This document shows positions 45,292 to 55,318 of a stretch of 64,000 nt of DNA, in pieces. Origin of the DNA: Rhodanobacter sp. OK091. GTDB lineage: Bacteria > Pseudomonadota > Gammaproteobacteria > Xanthomonadales > Rhodanobacteraceae. The stretch spans positions 806,001 through 870,000 of the forward strand of contig NZ_FRCH01000001.1 of the NCBI RefSeq assembly GCF_900142825.1, read 5' to 3'. A model generated the notes under the pieces. That model was not told the DNA's origin and did no database searches. It saw nothing but the letters and a program-made list of their open reading frames with translations. The translations under genes were made by a program, and so were the position numbers. Positions within the stretch are counted from its first letter, which is position 1. Each line of letters begins with the position of its first letter.

Positions 45292-47067
45292 ATGCGCCGA
45301 ATTCCCCGACGCCTGAGCCTGCTGTTACTGCCGCTGGTGCTGTTGTCGACACAGGCCCGGGCCGGCGTGCAGCTGACGGTGGATGGCGTGGCGGACCCGT
45401 TGAAAGGCGCGGTGATCGCGGGCGTCGAACTTTCGCAATACGCGACCCGTGATGTCAGCGATGCGCAAATGCGCCGCCTCTACGAGCGAGCGCGCGATCA
45501 GGCGAAATCCTCGCTGGAGCCGTACGGCTACTACGAAGCCACTGTCACCGGCGACCTGCAGCAGGTCGGCAAGGACTGGCGCGTCGGGCTGCACGTGAAA
45601 CCCGGCGAGCCGGTGAAGGTCACCGCCGTCGACGTGCAACTGGACAAGACGGCTGCCCGGATCGCCCCGATCCGTCGCGCGCAGCGCGCGATCGAGCAGC
45701 TGAAGGGCAAAGCGTTGGACCACGGCGCCTACGATGCCGCCCGCGACGCGCTGAGCGCACAGCTCACCGGCAATGGTTTTCTCGACGCCCGCCTGCTAAC
45801 CCATCGGGTCGAGGTGACCCGCGCCGACCACAGCGCCTCGATCAAGCTGGCGTGGCAGGCAGGCCCGCGCTATCGCTACGGCCGGGTGCATTTCGAGGGC
45901 TCGCAGTTCAACGACGGTTTCCTCGACCGCTACGTGCCGTTCAAGTCCGGCGACTACTTCTCGCAGGATCAGCTGCTGGAGCTGCAGCAGGCGCTGAACG
46001 GCGCGGACTATTTTGCCGTGGTGAATGTGCTGCCCGACGCGGACGAGGCGAAGAACGGCGTGGTCGACGTCACCGTGCAGCTGGCGCCGGCCAAGCGCAC
46101 GATTTATACCGGCGGCCCATTCATCGGCACGGATACCGGCTTCGGCCTGCGCGGGGGGATGGAGCGGCGCTGGGTCAACCGGCGCGGGCACAAGTGGAAG
46201 AACGAGCTGGTCGTGGCGCAGCGGCTGAAGACGCTGTCCACGCTGTATTCGATCCCGATGCCCGGCGACAACCAGCGCAGCTTCAACGTCGGCGCGAACT
46301 TCCGTGACGCGAACACCACCACTTCGCAGTCGCGCACGCTCGAGCTGGTCGGTAACGAGACCCGCCTGTGGCACGGCTGGACACGCACGCTCGGTGTGCA
46401 CGCGCTGTCCGGCACGTTCACCGTCGGCAAACACGGCAACGAGCCGGACAGCACGCCAGGCATCGAGCACGGCCGCAGCACGCTGGTATTCGGCGAGGCG
46501 TCGCTGTCGCGTAAGCAGGTCGACAACGCCACGTTTGCGCGCCGCGGCTGGTCGATCAACCTGACCGCGAGCAGTACCGCCGGCACGCTGTTGTCCGATG
46601 CCAGCTTCAGCCAGCTCACCGCCGACGCGAAATGGATACGCGCGTTCGGCGCGCAGAAGCGCAACCGGCTGATCCTGCGCGGCAGCGCCGGCTACACCTG
46701 GACCAACGATTTCACCGCACTGCCCCCGCAGTTGCGCTTCTTCGCCGGTGGCGACCGCTCGGTGCGCGGCTACGGCTACCAGTCGATCGGTCCGCGCAAC
46801 AGCGAAGACCGCGTGATCGGCGGCAAGAGCCTGCTGGTGGCCAGTACCGAGGTCGAACATTACTTCACGCGCAACTGGGGCATGGCCGCATTCGTCGATG
46901 CCGGCAATGCGTTCAGCGGTGTCGACTATCGTCCGAAGATCGGCGCGGGACTGGGCGTTCGCTGGCTGTCGCCGGTCGGCATGATCCGCGTCGACCTGGG
47001 TACGCCGATCCACGACAGCCGCGCCCACGGTATCGAGCTGCACCTGGTGATCGGGCCGGACTTCTGA
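45292..47067 (+). CDS. tamA: translocation and assembly module protein TamA
   Basis: An Omp85-family outer-membrane protein of 591 residues with a signal peptide (RLSLLLLPLVLLSTQARA), three POTRA domains (GVQLTVDGVADPLKGAVIAG onward) and a C-terminal 16-strand barrel containing LRFFAGGDRSVRGYGYQSIG, the lid-loop signature. With TamB it helps insert certain outer-membrane proteins and is linked to phospholipid movement. The ATG at 45292 is chosen because it starts the signal peptide. tamB follows after one base. Confidence 0.94.
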   Translation: MRRIPRRLSLLLLPLVLLSTQARAGVQLTVDGVADPLKGAVIAGVELSQYATRDVSDAQMRRLYERARDQAKSSLEPYGYYEATVTGDLQQVGKDWRVGLHVKPGEPVKVTAVDVQLDKTAARIAPIRRAQRAIEQLKGKALDHGAYDAARDALSAQLTGNGFLDARLLTHRVEVTRADHSASIKLAWQAGPRYRYGRVHFEGSQFNDGFLDRYVPFKSGDYFSQDQLLELQQALNGADYFAVVNVLPDADEAKNGVVDVTVQLAPAKRTIYTGGPFIGTDTGFGLRGGMERRWVNRRGHKWKNELVVAQRLKTLSTLYSIPMPGDNQRSFNVGANFRDANTTTSQSRTLELVGNETRLWHGWTRTLGVHALSGTFTVGKHGNEPDSTPGIEHGRSTLVFGEASLSRKQVDNATFARRGWSINLTASSTAGTLLSDASFSQLTADAKWIRAFGAQKRNRLILRGSAGYTWTNDFTALPPQLRFFAGGDRSVRGYGYQSIGPRNSEDRVIGGKSLLVASTEVEHYFTRNWGMAAFVDAGNAFSGVDYRPKIGAGLGVRWLSPVGMIRVDLGTPIHDSRAHGIELHLVIGPDF

Positions 47068-47068
47068 G

Positions 47069-50000
47069 ATGACCACGACGACCAAGACCAGCACCACCGT
47101 TCCCCGTCGCCGTCGCTGGTTGCGCTGGCTGGGCGGCGCGTTGCTGCTGGTTCTGCTGCTGCTCGCCGTCACCGCCGGCTGGCTGTTTGGCACCGGCTCC
47201 GGCCTGCGCTTTGCGTTGGCGCGGTTGCAGGCCGCCAGCGCGGGCGCACTGCGCGTGCAGCATGCGCAGGGACGTCTGGTCGGTCCTCTGGATCTGGTCG
47301 GCGTGCGTTACGACGACGGCAAGGGCACCGTGGCAAACGTGGCGAGGGCACGTCTGGATCTGCGCGTCTGGCCACTGCTGGCCAAGCGCGTGCATGTACT
47401 CGTGCTGGACGTCGACGGCGTCGACGTGGCCTTGCCCAAGCCGACACCGGATCAGACACCCAGCTCCGGCAGTTTCTCGCTGCAGCCGCCGGTCGAGCTG
47501 ATCCTCGATCGCGTCCACGTCGGCACGGTGAAGGTGACCCGGGACGGCCAGATCTTGTTTGTCTCCAACCAGCTCGACCTGGCCGGCAGCTGGACCCGCC
47601 GCGGCATCGAACTGGGCCGGCTCGCCCTGCTCGCGCCGGAAGGCCATGTCGATCTCGCCGGCACGCTGGCGATCGGCAAGGGCTACCAGGGCGACAGCAA
47701 GGCGGACTTCGCGTGGAAGGTCGGCGACACCGACTACGCCGGCAACCTCGTCGCGCATAGCGACAGCAAGCAGGCGCATCTCGACCTCGAGCTCAGCGCG
47801 CCGACCGTCGCGCAGCTGCAATTGGATCTGAGCCAGAGCGGCGACTACGCCTGGACCGGCAAGCTCGACGTGCCGCGTTTCGACCCGAAGCCGCTGCTCG
47901 GCGCCAGCTCGCTGAAAGCGCTGGCGGTTGCGGTGCGAGGTCATGGCGACCGTTACAGCGGCGCGCTCGATGGCAGGCTCGATCTCAACGACTACCAGCT
48001 GTTGCTGCAGCCGCTGCGTGCGCAGTTCAGCCACGACTTCAACACGCTGACCTTGCAGCAGCTCGGTCTCGGCTCGCCGCAGATCAAGGGCAGCGTCGCC
48101 GCCAGCGGTGTCGTGCAGCTGGCGGTGAAGCCGCTCAGTGCCCAGCTCGACATTCGTTGGAACGATCTGCTGCTGCCGCAGGATCTGGTCGGCCAGGTGC
48201 TGGCCAGCCACGGCGAACTCAAGGCCAGCGGCACAGCCGACAAGTATCACGCCGAAGGCGATGTCGAGGTGGGGCCACCCGGCAAGCTGGCGAAGCTGGC
48301 ACTGAACCTCGACGGCACCGCACAGCTGATCACCTTGCACACGCTGGCATTGAAGCAGCCGCAAGGCGACGTGCAGGCCAACGGCACGCTGACCCTGCAA
48401 CCGGCATTTGCGTGGCAGGCCGAGGCCAGCGCCCACCGCTTCGATCCCGGCCAGCTGTTTGCCGGCTGGAACGGCGCGCTGGACTTCGACATCGCCAGCA
48501 CCGGCAAGCTGCCGAAGCAGGGCCCCGATGCCACGCTGGAAATCCGCAAACTGGCCGGCAAGCTGCGCGACCGTGCGGTCAGCGGCAACGGCAAGCTGCA
48601 CCTGTCATCGAACCAGGTGATCGACGGCCAGCTCAACCTCGCCTCGGGCGGCAGCACCGTAAAACTGGATGCCCGTCCGGGTGCCGAGAACGACGCGGAC
48701 CTGCAACTGGCGATCGCCTCGCTGGGCGACTGGCTGCCGAATGCCGGCGGCCGTCTGGACGGCCATTTCACTATCCGTGGCAAACAGCCGAAGCTCAGCA
48801 TCAATGGCCAGTTGCAGGGCCGGTCGCTGGCCTGGCAGCAGCAGAAGGCAGACTCTTTGCACCTGATCGTCGGCCTGCCCGACATCAGCCGCCCGGCCGG
48901 CAAATTGGATCTGCAAGCGAGCAATGTGTATTTGCAAGGGCTGATGTTCCAGCACATCAACCTGCTCGCCGAAGGCAGCCAGGGCGACCATCAGCTGAGC
49001 GTGGACGCGCGCGGGACCCAGTTATCCGGCAAGCTGGCCTTGCACGGTGCGCTGAAGGGTTCGGCGTGGAGCGGCACGCTGACCACCCTCGACCTGGAGC
49101 CGCAGGGCATGCCTGGCTGGCGCCTGCAGCAACCATCGCAGCTGAGCTACAACGACGGCGCGATGAGCCTGTCCGACATGTGCCTGAGCGCCGGCGATCC
49201 GCAACTGTGTGTGGCGGCGAAACAGGACAAGCCCGGCAATCTCGACGCCAGCTACCGGCTGCATGCGCTGCCGCTGGCGTTGCTGATGAACGCGGCCGGC
49301 GACGCCGACCTGCCGATGCGCGCCGACGGCACCTTGGAAGGCAGCGGAAAAATCCACCGCAGCGCCGCCGGCGCCCTCAGCGGCAACGCCTCGATCAGCT
49401 CGGCACGCGGCAGCGTCACCTACACCAATCAGGCAGATGCGCCGCTGTTGCGCTACGACCAACTGCGCCTGAGTGCCGAACTCGCATCCGCCAGCCAGCG
49501 CATCGACGTGCACAGCGGCCTCGACGACGGCGGCCGTCTGGATGGCCAGGTCACGATCGCTGGTGCACAGCAGACGCTGGGTGGACAACTGGATCTGCGC
49601 CTGAACAATCTCGCCGTCATCGAGCTGTTCAGCAGTGAGGTGGCGAACGTCCAGGGCGGCGCCGACGGCAACTTCCGTTTCTCCGGCACGCTCAAACAAC
49701 CGGCGATCACTGGCCAGGCCAACGTGCGCGGGTTCGCTGCCGAAGTGCCCTCGGCCGGACTCAAGCTGACCCAGGGCCACTTGAGCGTCAGCACCACCGA
49801 CGCTCGCCAGTTCCTGCTCAGCGGAAGCGTGCAGTCGGGCAAAGGCACGCTGACGATCAATGGCCATGCCGGCGTCGGTGCCAACGCGCAGACCGCCATC
49901 ACGCTCAAGGGCAGCCAGTTCACCGCCGCCGACATTCCGGCGGCGAAAGTGGTGATCACACCCGACCTGATCGTGAAACAGGACGCCAAAGGCATCGACA

Positions 50001-50860
50001 TCGGCGGCGGCCTCACGATAGACAGCGCCGATGTGAATGCCGAGAAGCTGCCCGGCGCCGGCGCCACCAAGGCGTCGCCCGACGTGGTCGTGATCGACCA
50101 GAAGCAGCAGGAACAGGCTGCCAGCAAGCTGCCGATCAGCGCCATGGTCAAGGTGGATCTCGGGCAGAAGACGCATATCGTCGGCATGGGCCTGGACGGC
50201 CGCGTAACCGGCCTGCTGACGGTCAGCGAACGGCCCGGCCGCGCTACCACCGGACAAGGCCAGCTCGCGGTCGATGGCACCTACCGCGCCTACGGACAGA
50301 ACCTGCAGATCCAGCGCGGCCAGCTGCTGTTCGCCAGCACGCCGATCGACAATCCGGGGCTGAATATCCGCGCCGCGCGCAAACTCAACCCGAACGCCAC
50401 CATCGACGAAGGCCAGCAGGTCGGCCTGCTGGTTTCCGGCACTGCGCAACGGCCGATCCTCACGGTGTTCTCCAACCCGGTGATGGAACAATCCGACGCG
50501 CTGTCCTATCTGATTACCGGCAAGCCGCTGTCCGAGGTGAAGGGCGGCGAAGGCAGCATGGTCAGCGCGGCGGCGCAGGCGCTGGGTTCGGCCGGCGGCG
50601 ACCTGCTGGCCAAGCGCATCGGCTCGAAGCTCGGCGTGGACGACATCGGCGTCTCCAGCAACGAAGCGCTCGGCGGCAGTTCGGCGTTCAGCGTGGGCAA
50701 GTACCTTTCGCCGCGGCTGTATCTCAGCTACGGCGTCGGCCTGTTCGAGCCGGGCGAGGTGATCACCTTGCGCTACCGCTTCGGCAGGCGCTGGAATTTC
50801 GAGGCGCAGCAGGCCACCGACTTCAGCCGCGCCAGCTTCAACTACCGTTACGAGAAGTAG
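47069..50860 (+). CDS. tamB: translocation and assembly module protein TamB
   Basis: A 1263-residue AsmA/Vps13-type bridge protein. A single N-terminal membrane anchor (WLGGALLLVLLLLAVTAGWL) is followed by a long periplasmic beta-helical groove and the C-terminal DUF490 domain, ending in LRYRFGRRWNFEAQQATDFS and a terminal aromatic-rich strand that pairs with TamA. It starts one base after the tamA stop, so the two are co-translated. Lipid transport to the outer membrane is the current view of its function. Confidence 0.94.
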   Translation: MTTTTKTSTTVPRRRRWLRWLGGALLLVLLLLAVTAGWLFGTGSGLRFALARLQAASAGALRVQHAQGRLVGPLDLVGVRYDDGKGTVANVARARLDLRVWPLLAKRVHVLVLDVDGVDVALPKPTPDQTPSSGSFSLQPPVELILDRVHVGTVKVTRDGQILFVSNQLDLAGSWTRRGIELGRLALLAPEGHVDLAGTLAIGKGYQGDSKADFAWKVGDTDYAGNLVAHSDSKQAHLDLELSAPTVAQLQLDLSQSGDYAWTGKLDVPRFDPKPLLGASSLKALAVAVRGHGDRYSGALDGRLDLNDYQLLLQPLRAQFSHDFNTLTLQQLGLGSPQIKGSVAASGVVQLAVKPLSAQLDIRWNDLLLPQDLVGQVLASHGELKASGTADKYHAEGDVEVGPPGKLAKLALNLDGTAQLITLHTLALKQPQGDVQANGTLTLQPAFAWQAEASAHRFDPGQLFAGWNGALDFDIASTGKLPKQGPDATLEIRKLAGKLRDRAVSGNGKLHLSSNQVIDGQLNLASGGSTVKLDARPGAENDADLQLAIASLGDWLPNAGGRLDGHFTIRGKQPKLSINGQLQGRSLAWQQQKADSLHLIVGLPDISRPAGKLDLQASNVYLQGLMFQHINLLAEGSQGDHQLSVDARGTQLSGKLALHGALKGSAWSGTLTTLDLEPQGMPGWRLQQPSQLSYNDGAMSLSDMCLSAGDPQLCVAAKQDKPGNLDASYRLHALPLALLMNAAGDADLPMRADGTLEGSGKIHRSAAGALSGNASISSARGSVTYTNQADAPLLRYDQLRLSAELASASQRIDVHSGLDDGGRLDGQVTIAGAQQTLGGQLDLRLNNLAVIELFSSEVANVQGGADGNFRFSGTLKQPAITGQANVRGFAAEVPSAGLKLTQGHLSVSTTDARQFLLSGSVQSGKGTLTINGHAGVGANAQTAITLKGSQFTAADIPAAKVVITPDLIVKQDAKGIDIGGGLTIDSADVNAEKLPGAGATKASPDVVVIDQKQQEQAASKLPISAMVKVDLGQKTHIVGMGLDGRVTGLLTVSERPGRATTGQGQLAVDGTYRAYGQNLQIQRGQLLFASTPIDNPGLNIRAARKLNPNATIDEGQQVGLLVSGTAQRPILTVFSNPVMEQSDALSYLITGKPLSEVKGGEGSMVSAAAQALGSAGGDLLAKRIGSKLGVDDIGVSSNEALGGSSAFSVGKYLSPRLYLSYGVGLFEPGEVITLRYRFGRRWNFEAQQATDFSRASFNYRYEK

Positions 50861-50959
50861 AGCGCCAAGGCCGCCCCGCTCTCGCTAGCCCATTAGTCAT
50901 GCCCACAAACCCGGGTCGGCGCACTATCGTGCAGATTCCATCCTGCCGGGATAAAAACC

Positions 50960-53029
50960 ATGCAACGCATCCGTTGGATTCTGACCGCCGCCGTCCTGTG
51001 CGGATCGAGCGCCTGGGCGGCCACGCCCGCGCCGGCACCACATGCTGCCGACCGCCCTACCGGCGTGGATCTGGCCGGCATGGACCACAGCGTGAAACCG
51101 GGCGACGACTTCGACGGCTACGCCAACGGCAACTGGCGCAAAACGGCGGTGATCCCGCCCGACCGCGCCAGCACCGGGATCTTCCTGCAGGTATTCAACA
51201 AGGCCGAGCAACGCAACGCCGACCTGATCAAGGCGGCGGCTGCGGCCAAAGCGCCCGCCGGCTCCAACGAAAGCAAGATCGCCGACTACTACGCCGCCTT
51301 CATGGATCAGGCCGGCATCGCCAAGCATGGCCTGAGCCCGCTCAAGCCCGAGCTCGCGAAGATCGACGCGATCAAGACGCCGGCCGATCTCGCCGGCGTG
51401 CTGGGCGGCCAGCTGCGCGCCGATGTCGATCCGGTCAACGCGACCAATTTCAGCACCGAGCACCTGTTCGGCCTGTTCGTCACGCAGGGGCTGGAAGATT
51501 CCGCGCATAACGTCGCTTATCTGCTGCAGGGCGGCCTGGGCATGCCCAACCGCGACTACTACCTCGCCACCGATAAGGACATGGCCGGCATCCGCGCCAA
51601 GTACCAGTCCTACATCGCCGCCCAGCTGAAGAACGCCGGCATCGTCGACGCGGACGCCAAGGCCAAGGCCGTGTTCGAACTGGAAATGAAGATCGCCAAG
51701 GTGCATGAGAGCCTGGTCGACAGCGAAGACGTGCACAAGGCCAACAATCCCTGGAACACGGCGGACTTCGCCGCCAAGGCGCCGGGGCTGGACTGGCCCG
51801 CGTATCTGCATGCCGCGGGCCTGGATACGCAGAAACAGATCACCGTGTGGCAACCGAGTGCGATCCGCGGAATTTCCGCACTGGTCGCCAGCGAACCGCT
51901 GGATACCTGGAAAGCCTTCCTCATTTTCCACACCATCAATCACAGCGCAGGCCTACTGCCGCCCGCATTCGCCGACGCGGGTTTCGAGTTCTACGGTCAC
52001 ACGTTGCAGGGCACGCCGAAGCAGCGCGATCGCTGGAAGCGCGCCATCGGCGCGCTCAACAATGACCTGGGCGACGCGGTCGGCCAGATCTACGTGAAGA
52101 AATACTTCCCGGCCTCATCCAAGGCGCAGGTGAAGCAAATGGTCGACAACATCCTCGCCGCATTCACCGATCGCGTCGATCAACTCGACTGGATGACCCC
52201 GGCCACCAAGCAGAAAGCCAAGGCGAAGATCGCTACCGTCCGCGTCGGCGTGGGCTACCCGGAAACCTGGCGCGACTACGCCGACCTGACGATCAGCCGC
52301 GACGATCCGGTCGGCAATCACTTGCGCGCCGAACAGCACGAATACCAGCACCAGCTGGCCAAGCTCGGCCAGCCGGTCGACAAGGGCGAGTGGTGGATGA
52401 CGCCGCAGACCGTCAACGCGGTGAACCTGCCGTTGCAGAACGCGCTGAACTTCCCCGCCGCGATCCTCGAAGCGCCGTTCTTCGATCCGAAAGCCGATGC
52501 CGCCTCGAACTATGGTTCGATCGGCGCGGTGATCGGCCACGAGATCAGCCACAGCTTCGACAACACCGGTGCGGAGTTCGACGCGCAAGGCCGCCTGGCG
52601 AACTGGTGGACGCCGGAGGACCAGGCCCACTTCAAGGCCACCGGCCAGAAGCTGGTCGAACAGTACAACGCGTATGAGCCGCTGCCCGGCCTGCACGTCA
52701 ACGGTCAGCAGACGCTGGGCGAAAACATCGCTGACGTGTCCGGCCTCACCATCGCCTGGATCGCCTATCACAAGTCGCTCGGCGGCAAGCCTGCGCCGGT
52801 GATCAACGGCCTCAGCGGCGACCAGCGCTTCTTCCTCGCGTTCGCGCAATCGTGGCGCACCAAGACCCGGCCTGCCGCACTGCGTGCCCAGGTGATCGGC
52901 GACGGTCACGCGCCCGGCAACTTCCGCGCACAGACCGTGCGCAACCTCGACGCCTGGTACGACGCGTTCTCGCCCAAGCCCGGTGAGAAGCTATATCTGG
53001 CACCGAGGGATCGGGTGAAGATCTGGTAA
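50960..53029 (+). CDS. M13 family zinc metallopeptidase (neprilysin/PepO-like)
   Basis: A 689-residue gluzincin peptidase. A signal peptide (IRWILTAAVLCGSSAWAATP) is followed by the M13 N-terminal domain (GDDFDGYANGNWRKTAVIPP) and the catalytic domain with HExxH in IGHEISHSFDNTGAEF and the Glu ligand in ENIADVSGLTIAW. It is probably a periplasmic oligopeptidase. It lies 99 bases after tamB without clear coupling, and a strong terminator follows it. Confidence 0.94.
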   Translation: MQRIRWILTAAVLCGSSAWAATPAPAPHAADRPTGVDLAGMDHSVKPGDDFDGYANGNWRKTAVIPPDRASTGIFLQVFNKAEQRNADLIKAAAAAKAPAGSNESKIADYYAAFMDQAGIAKHGLSPLKPELAKIDAIKTPADLAGVLGGQLRADVDPVNATNFSTEHLFGLFVTQGLEDSAHNVAYLLQGGLGMPNRDYYLATDKDMAGIRAKYQSYIAAQLKNAGIVDADAKAKAVFELEMKIAKVHESLVDSEDVHKANNPWNTADFAAKAPGLDWPAYLHAAGLDTQKQITVWQPSAIRGISALVASEPLDTWKAFLIFHTINHSAGLLPPAFADAGFEFYGHTLQGTPKQRDRWKRAIGALNNDLGDAVGQIYVKKYFPASSKAQVKQMVDNILAAFTDRVDQLDWMTPATKQKAKAKIATVRVGVGYPETWRDYADLTISRDDPVGNHLRAEQHEYQHQLAKLGQPVDKGEWWMTPQTVNAVNLPLQNALNFPAAILEAPFFDPKADAASNYGSIGAVIGHEISHSFDNTGAEFDAQGRLANWWTPEDQAHFKATGQKLVEQYNAYEPLPGLHVNGQQTLGENIADVSGLTIAWIAYHKSLGGKPAPVINGLSGDQRFFLAFAQSWRTKTRPAALRAQVIGDGHAPGNFRAQTVRNLDAWYDAFSPKPGEKLYLAPRDRVKIW

Positions 53030-53056
53030 GGGTTTTTTCGATCAGCGCAAAAACGG

Positions 53057-53084
53057 AGGGCCGCATGCAAGTGCGGCCCTTTTT
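53057..53084 (+). terminator. Rho-independent terminator after the M13 peptidase gene
   Basis: AGGGCCGCA-TGCAAG-TGCGGCCCT forms a perfect 9-bp stem with a six-base loop, followed directly by TTTTG. It isolates the downstream toxin-antitoxin pair. Confidence 0.88.
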
Positions 53085-53136
53085 GCTTGACTAGCCGGCC
53101 GCCGAAGCGGCCAGCGTCCTGCCTCCCCGGAGCACA

Positions 53137-53176
53137 TTGCATTCGGGGCCATCGCTGACGTATAACATACGTTATA
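53137..53176 (+). promoter_or_regulatory. promoter and dyad operator of the AbrB-Doc pair
   Basis: TTGCAT (53137-53142) and TATAAC (53161-53166) are separated by 18 bases and form a plausible sigma-70 promoter. TATAACAT/ACGTTATA at 53161-53176 is a 16-base dyad with seven of eight pairs matching and covers the -10 element. Such a site would let the AbrB-fold antitoxin repress its own operon. Confidence 0.55.
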
Positions 53177-53195
53177 ACGCACCCCGGAGGCCGCC

Positions 53196-53417
53196 ATGAA
53201 ACTCAAGATCACCACCATTGGCAACTCTGCCGGCGTCATCTTGCCGCGCGAATTGCTGGCCCGCCTGCGCCTGAAAAAAGGCGACGAGCTGTTCGCGCTG
53301 GAAACCCCCGACGGCATTCGGCTCACCACCTACGACCCTACCCTGGCCAAGCAGATGGAGGTGGCCGAAGAAGTCATGCGCAAGGATCGCAACGTGCTGC
53401 GCAAGCTGGCGCAATAG
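53196..53417 (+). CDS. AbrB/MazE-family antitoxin
   Basis: A 73-residue SpoVT/AbrB swapped-hairpin protein: MKLKITTIGNSAGVILPREL is the DNA-binding fold, and the C-terminal tail MEVAEEVMRKDRNVLRKLAQ is the likely toxin-binding helix. It is followed after nine bases by a Doc-family toxin gene, so it is the antitoxin and autorepressor of the pair. CGGAGG precedes the ATG. Confidence 0.9.
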   Translation: MKLKITTIGNSAGVILPRELLARLRLKKGDELFALETPDGIRLTTYDPTLAKQMEVAEEVMRKDRNVLRKLAQ

Positions 53418-53426
53418 GAGACGACC

Positions 53427-53855
53427 ATGATCATCTGGATCGAACGGCCGCTCGCCATCGCCATCCACGAACGCCAGCTGGCCGAACATGGCGGCGGCAG
53501 CGGCGTGCGTGACGAGAATCTGCTGGATTCCGCGCTCGCCCGCCCGCAACAACTGCACACCTACGGCGAGCCGCCGCCGGACCTCGCCGACCTCGCCGCC
53601 AGCCTCGCTTTCGGCCTGGCGCGCAACCATCCCTTCGTCGACGGCAACAAGCGCACGGCACATGTCAGCTATCGCGTCTTCCTCGCGCTCAACGGCGCCG
53701 ACCTCGTAGCCAGCGACGAGGACAAGTACGTCACCATGATCGCCCTCGCCGAAGGCAGCCTGCCCGAAGCCGATTTCGCCGCCTGGCTGCGCCAGCACAT
53801 CAGCCTCGATGCCAAGAAACGCGTGAACGAACCACGGGCGCGCTACGCCCGCTGA
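53427..53855 (+). CDS. doc: Doc-family toxin (Fic fold)
   Basis: A 142-residue death-on-curing family protein with the Fic-type motif HPFVDGNKRT at residues 68-77. Phage P1 Doc uses this motif to phosphorylate EF-Tu; most other Fic proteins AMPylate. The second half of the motif resembles Doc-like chromosomal homologues. It partners the AbrB-fold antitoxin upstream rather than Phd, a known alternative pairing. The toxin looks intact. Confidence 0.88.
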   Translation: MIIWIERPLAIAIHERQLAEHGGGSGVRDENLLDSALARPQQLHTYGEPPPDLADLAASLAFGLARNHPFVDGNKRTAHVSYRVFLALNGADLVASDEDKYVTMIALAEGSLPEADFAAWLRQHISLDAKKRVNEPRARYAR

Positions 53856-53923
53856 AGCCAGCGGTCTTCCTCAAGCGGCGGAACTTCTATAGCCCGGAAA
53901 ACGAGTGGTCCCGTTTTCCGGGC

Positions 53924-55297
53924 TCACCCCACCCCGAGCCCGGCAATGCCTGCGATAGCCTTGCCGTCGAAGCCAGCCAGCTCAGCGAACCGGCGACCGC
54001 GCTCCGCATAATCCTTGAACTGATCGAAGCTGGGTGCGCCGGGCGACAGCAGGATCACGCCATCCCGGGGCGTGCGTGCCTTTGCCTCGGCGACGGCGCT
54101 GGCGAGATGGTCGACGCGCACCAGCGGGCAACGTACTTCAGCCTCGTGCAGTGCCGCTTCGATGCGTGCGCCATTGCTGCCCATGCAGACGATCGCGTTC
54201 GGCGGCGCGGTGCGCATCGCCTCGACGAACGGCGTCCAGTCCAGTCCGCGATCGTGGCCGCCGACCAGTACGGTCACCGCGCGGCCATGCAGACTTTCCA
54301 GCGCCGCAAGCGTGGCCAGCGGTGTGGTGCTGATCGAATCGTTGACCCAGTGCCAGCCATCGCGCTCACCCAGTGGCTGCAGGCGATGCGGCAGCGGGCG
54401 GAAATGTGCGAGTGCCGATGCCGCGGCCAATGCATCCATGCCGACGGCTGCCAACGCCGCCAGCGCGGCACAGGCATTCAGCGCGTTATGCAGGCCCGGC
54501 GCCGCAAGCTGCTCGACCGGAAAGACTTCCTGTGTGCCACGACGGATGAAACCATCGGCAACGTGCCAGCCTGCGGGTTGACCGAACAGCAGGCGATGCG
54601 GATGCTTCTGCGTGCGTTCCAGCAGCGCCGGCTGCAGCGCATTGACCAGCAACTGTCGCGAGACGTCGGCCAGGCGCAGCTTGTCGGCGACGTAGCGCTC
54701 GCGCGACCCGTGCCAGTCGAGATGTTCCTCGTACAAGCTGGTGATCACGCCAAGCTCCAGCGGGCCGGCTTCGCTGGTCTGGAAGCTGGACATCTCGATT
54801 ACCCACAGATCGGCGGGTGGCGAAACGGCATGGCGATCGGGCAGCTCCAGCAGCGGCAGGCCGATATTGCCAGCGAGTGCCGTGCGCACACCGAGCGCCC
54901 GCGTCAGGTGCGCGATCAGCGCACTGGTGGTGCTCTTGCCTTTGGTGCCGGTGACCGCGATCACGTGCGCGTCAGGATTCTCGCCGAACCACAGCGCGGT
55001 GCCGGAAGTGAACTGGGCGCCCTGCGCCTGCGCGGCCAGCAGTGCCGGCCTGTACGCCGAGATACCCGGCGACTTCACTACCACATCGAATTGAACCAAC
55101 GTGGCGGCATCAGGCTCGCCGGCAACGACCTCGAGCGCCGGATCGAACGCGCGGGCGGCGTCGACCTCGGCCGCACTGCAGAACAAGGTGAAATGCTGAT
55201 CCGGGCAACGTTGACGCACCGCATGGATGGCCGCGCGGCCCTCGCGCCCGAAGCCCCAGACCGCGACGCGGCGGCCGACCAATTCAGCGATGCGCAT
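53924..55297 (-). CDS. murD: UDP-N-acetylmuramoyl-L-alanine--L-glutamate ligase (MurD2)
   Basis: A 457-residue Mur ligase. The nucleotide-binding N-terminus is VAVWGFGREGRAA, the ATP loop is VTGTKGKSTT (residues 115-124), and LLSPGAPSFDQFKDYAERG is the C-terminal substrate motif. Adjacent murL identifies it as the MurD2 type shown in Xanthomonas oryzae to add L-Glu, not D-Glu, to UDP-MurNAc-L-Ala. It starts 21 bases after murL ends. If the organism also has a normal murD in the dcw cluster, this would be the second copy. Confidence 0.88.
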   Translation of the reverse strand: MRIAELVGRRVAVWGFGREGRAAIHAVRQRCPDQHFTLFCSAAEVDAARAFDPALEVVAGEPDAATLVQFDVVVKSPGISAYRPALLAAQAQGAQFTSGTALWFGENPDAHVIAVTGTKGKSTTSALIAHLTRALGVRTALAGNIGLPLLELPDRHAVSPPADLWVIEMSSFQTSEAGPLELGVITSLYEEHLDWHGSRERYVADKLRLADVSRQLLVNALQPALLERTQKHPHRLLFGQPAGWHVADGFIRRGTQEVFPVEQLAAPGLHNALNACAALAALAAVGMDALAAASALAHFRPLPHRLQPLGERDGWHWVNDSISTTPLATLAALESLHGRAVTVLVGGHDRGLDWTPFVEAMRTAPPNAIVCMGSNGARIEAALHEAEVRCPLVRVDHLASAVAEAKARTPRDGVILLSPGAPSFDQFKDYAERGRRFAELAGFDGKAIAGIAGLGVG

Positions 55298-55318
55298 GAC
55301 GGCCCACGAAGCTCTTCA

